A DNA stretch of 6,853 nt. It comes from Lachnospiraceae bacterium. Its GTDB lineage: Bacteria > Bacillota_A > Clostridia > Lachnospirales > Lachnospiraceae. Below, piece after piece: positions 5,723 through 6,853 of the stretch. The notes beneath the pieces were generated by a model that made no database searches, was not told the origin of the DNA, and was given only the letters and a program-made list of their open reading frames with translations. Every line of letters starts with the position of its first letter. Positions within the stretch are counted from its first letter, which is position 1. The translations under genes and the position numbers were made by a program. The DNA is taken from assembly GCA_017435025.1 (NCBI GenBank), contig JAFSFU010000286.1, forward strand, positions 1 to 6,853. The letters run 5' to 3'.

Positions 5723-6691
5723 TTAGAACTTGTTTGCCGCACCTACAGCTTCTCTTCCCTCGATCACCGCGATCATATCGTTAGCAACAGCTTTGCAGCA
5801 ACGGATTACAGACTGCTGTGTGGAAGCTGCTGTATGCGGTGTAAGGATTACATTGTCAAGATTGTAAAGCGGGCTGTCTAACGGAAGCGGCTCCTGCTCG
5901 GTAACATCAAGACCTGCACAATTGATGATGCCTTCCTGCATAGCCTGGATCAGTTCTGCCTCGTTCACAACTTCACCGCGGCTGCAGTTGATAATAGATG
6001 CCGTTGGCTTCATCATCTTGAACTGTCTCATACCGATGCTGTGTTCTGTTTCCGGTGTGAGCGGTGTATGAAGGCTTACGAAATCTGCCTGTTTAAATAC
6101 GTCATCCTGGTTCTCAACCAGTGTTAAAAGGTCACCAACCTGCTCCTGCTTTAAGAACGGGTCATAACCGATAATTTCCATACCAAAACCGTTCTTTGCG
6201 ATTTCAGCGAACATGCGGCCAATTCTGCCGCAGCCAACAAGACCAAGTGTCTTGCCCTTTAATTCGAATGTATTCTGAAGTCCGAAACGAACTTTGTAGT
6301 TACCGCTACGGAACTGTCTGTCTACATAATTGTGACGGCGTGCACATGCCAACATCAGGAATACAGACATCTCAGCAACAGACTGAGCGTTGAGACCCGG
6401 TGCATATACCACGCGGATTTTTCTTGCTGTAGCTGCTTCCATATCGATATTGTCAAGACCTGCGCCCTGCTTACCGATAACCTTGAGGTTCGGGCCTGCT
6501 GCATCCATCATAGCTGCAGTGATCGGCTCTGTACGGCACATGATCGCATCCGGCTGTAATGCCTTTAACTCTTCGATGTAGCCTTCCTCGTCAAAGAAAC
6601 GCTCTGTAACAACAGTCTTGCCACCTGCTGCTTCAAAGATCTCTGTCGCAACTTTATTGATCTGTACAGTGTAAAAAACAGTAAATGCCAT
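5723..6691 (-). CDS. D-2-hydroxyacid dehydrogenase (phosphoglycerate-dehydrogenase-like)
   Basis: This 322-residue NAD-dependent oxidoreductase is of the D-isomer-specific 2-hydroxyacid dehydrogenase family. These interconvert 2-keto acids and D-2-hydroxy acids (3-phosphoglycerate, glycerate/hydroxypyruvate, lactate and relatives). The substrate-binding part shows GKQGAGLDNIDMEAA and APGLNAQSVAEMSVFLML. The nucleotide domain has GLVGCGRIG (G153, G155, G158), with D177 after the second strand (GYDPF) favouring NAD over NADP. The catalytic triad is complete: R238 in NCSRGEVVNE, E267 in LDVTEQEP and H286 in LTPHTAAS. It lacks the C-terminal ACT domain of E. coli SerA, so it is a short form; serine synthesis is possible but not shown. 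The ATG start has AGGAAGGAAG about nine bases upstream. It is the first gene of an operon with the M20D hydrolase, which hints at a role in handling a keto or hydroxy acid from amino-acid or peptide breakdown (inference). Confidence 0.95.
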   Translation of the reverse strand: MAFTVFYTVQINKVATEIFEAAGGKTVVTERFFDEEGYIEELKALQPDAIMCRTEPITAAMMDAAGPNLKVIGKQGAGLDNIDMEAATARKIRVVYAPGLNAQSVAEMSVFLMLACARRHNYVDRQFRSGNYKVRFGLQNTFELKGKTLGLVGCGRIGRMFAEIAKNGFGMEIIGYDPFLKQEQVGDLLTLVENQDDVFKQADFVSLHTPLTPETEHSIGMRQFKMMKPTASIINCSRGEVVNEAELIQAMQEGIINCAGLDVTEQEPLPLDSPLYNLDNVILTPHTAASTQQSVIRCCKAVANDMIAVIEGREAVGAANKF

Positions 6692-6723
6692 TTTGAATTA
6701 CTTCCTTCCTCTGCATTTTCATT

Positions 6724-6779
6724 TATGATATTAATTCTTTTTGTAATTCTAATGAATGAACGGGTTGTATGATATTAAT
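6724..6779. repeat. 12-bp direct repeat in the dehydrogenase leader
   Basis: TATGATATTAAT occurs at 6724-6735 and, identically, at 6768-6779, 44 bases apart (about four helical turns), between the stem-loop and the dehydrogenase ribosome binding site. Exact repeats of this length in one leader suggest paired protein-binding sites or a duplication. AT-richness raises the odds of chance somewhat. Confidence 0.5.
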
Positions 6780-6782
6780 ATA

Positions 6783-6815
6783 GGGTCGTTGTGGGTGAAA
6801 CACCCACAACAACCC
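6783..6815 (-). promoter_or_regulatory. 15-bp stem-loop at the 5' end of the operon transcript
   Basis: GGGTTGTTGTGGGTG and CACCCACAACGACCC (minus strand) pair over 15 positions with a single G-U pair and a three-base TTT loop. No T run follows on either strand, so it does not look like a normal terminator. It starts at about the expected transcription start of the promoter at 6819-6847. It may be a stabilising 5' hairpin, an operator, or the terminator stem of a gene beyond the window. Confidence 0.75.
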
Positions 6816-6818
6816 CCA

Positions 6819-6847
6819 ATATTACAATTGGATTTTACTTTTGGCAA
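6819..6847 (-). promoter_or_regulatory. Candidate promoter of the dehydrogenase-M20 operon
   Basis: On the minus strand, TTGCCA (6842-6847) and TAATAT (6819-6824) are separated by 17 bases, matching the -35 at five and the -10 at four of six positions. The expected start near 6812 places the stem-loop at the very 5' end and gives a leader of about 120 bases. It lies at the window edge, so an upstream gene or further sites cannot be judged. Confidence 0.5.
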
Positions 6848-6853
6848 AAATTA

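Noticed and set aside
6692..6853. Riboswitch or T-box in the dehydrogenase leader
   Set aside because: The leader has a strong hairpin but no terminator with a U-tract near the gene and no recognisable T-box or known riboswitch core.

Overview
The window reads as ordinary chromosomal DNA from an anaerobic, gut-type Firmicute, most likely a Lachnospiraceae-like Clostridium relative. This is inferred from the strong AGGAGG-type ribosome binding sites, AT-rich intergenic DNA with sigma-A-like promoters, hairpin plus U-tract terminators, and the overall look of the proteins. No 16S or other marker gene is present, so the family assignment is an inference. Every gene I accept lies on the minus strand, so transcription runs from high to low coordinates.

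Reading in the direction of transcription: a promoter and a strong 5' stem-loop (about 6783-6847) precede a two-gene operon. The operon holds a D-2-hydroxyacid dehydrogenase (5723-6691) and an M20D amidohydrolase/aminoacylase-type metallopeptidase (4504-5679), and ends at a terminator (4433-4477). Next come gpmI, the cofactor-independent phosphoglycerate mutase of glycolysis (2724-4265), and its terminator (2672-2709). Two small genes follow: a 53-residue acidic protein with an EF-hand-like loop (2394-2555) and a small two-helix membrane protein (2168-2344, possibly starting at 2404). A TATAAT promoter overlapping the stop of the second small gene drives a DppA-like M55 D-aminopeptidase (1275-2105), which ends at a strong terminator (1230-1260). 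Immediately after this terminator lies a decayed SLC13/DASS-type anion transporter (382-1231). It lacks its N-terminus and internal blocks and carries a frameshift.

The last part (1-381) is AT-rich and has no convincing gene. It contains a roughly 273-bp imperfect palindrome (103-375) with matching ends, resembling a MITE or other small non-autonomous palindromic element, placed six bases beyond the transporter stop codon. A further copy of its end sequence sits at 1-12.

How the genes may work together (inference): the M20D amidohydrolase, D-hydroxyacid dehydrogenase, M55 peptidase and former organic-anion transporter fit a peptide or N-acyl/D-amino-acid scavenging locus interrupted by the housekeeping gpmI. 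With the transporter dead, the module may be losing its original substrate. I found no CRISPR array, toxin-antitoxin pair, phage module, tRNA or rRNA, and no clear sign of a new multi-gene system. The most unusual objects are the palindromic element, the small-protein pair, and the stem-loop at the expected 5' end of the dehydrogenase transcript.
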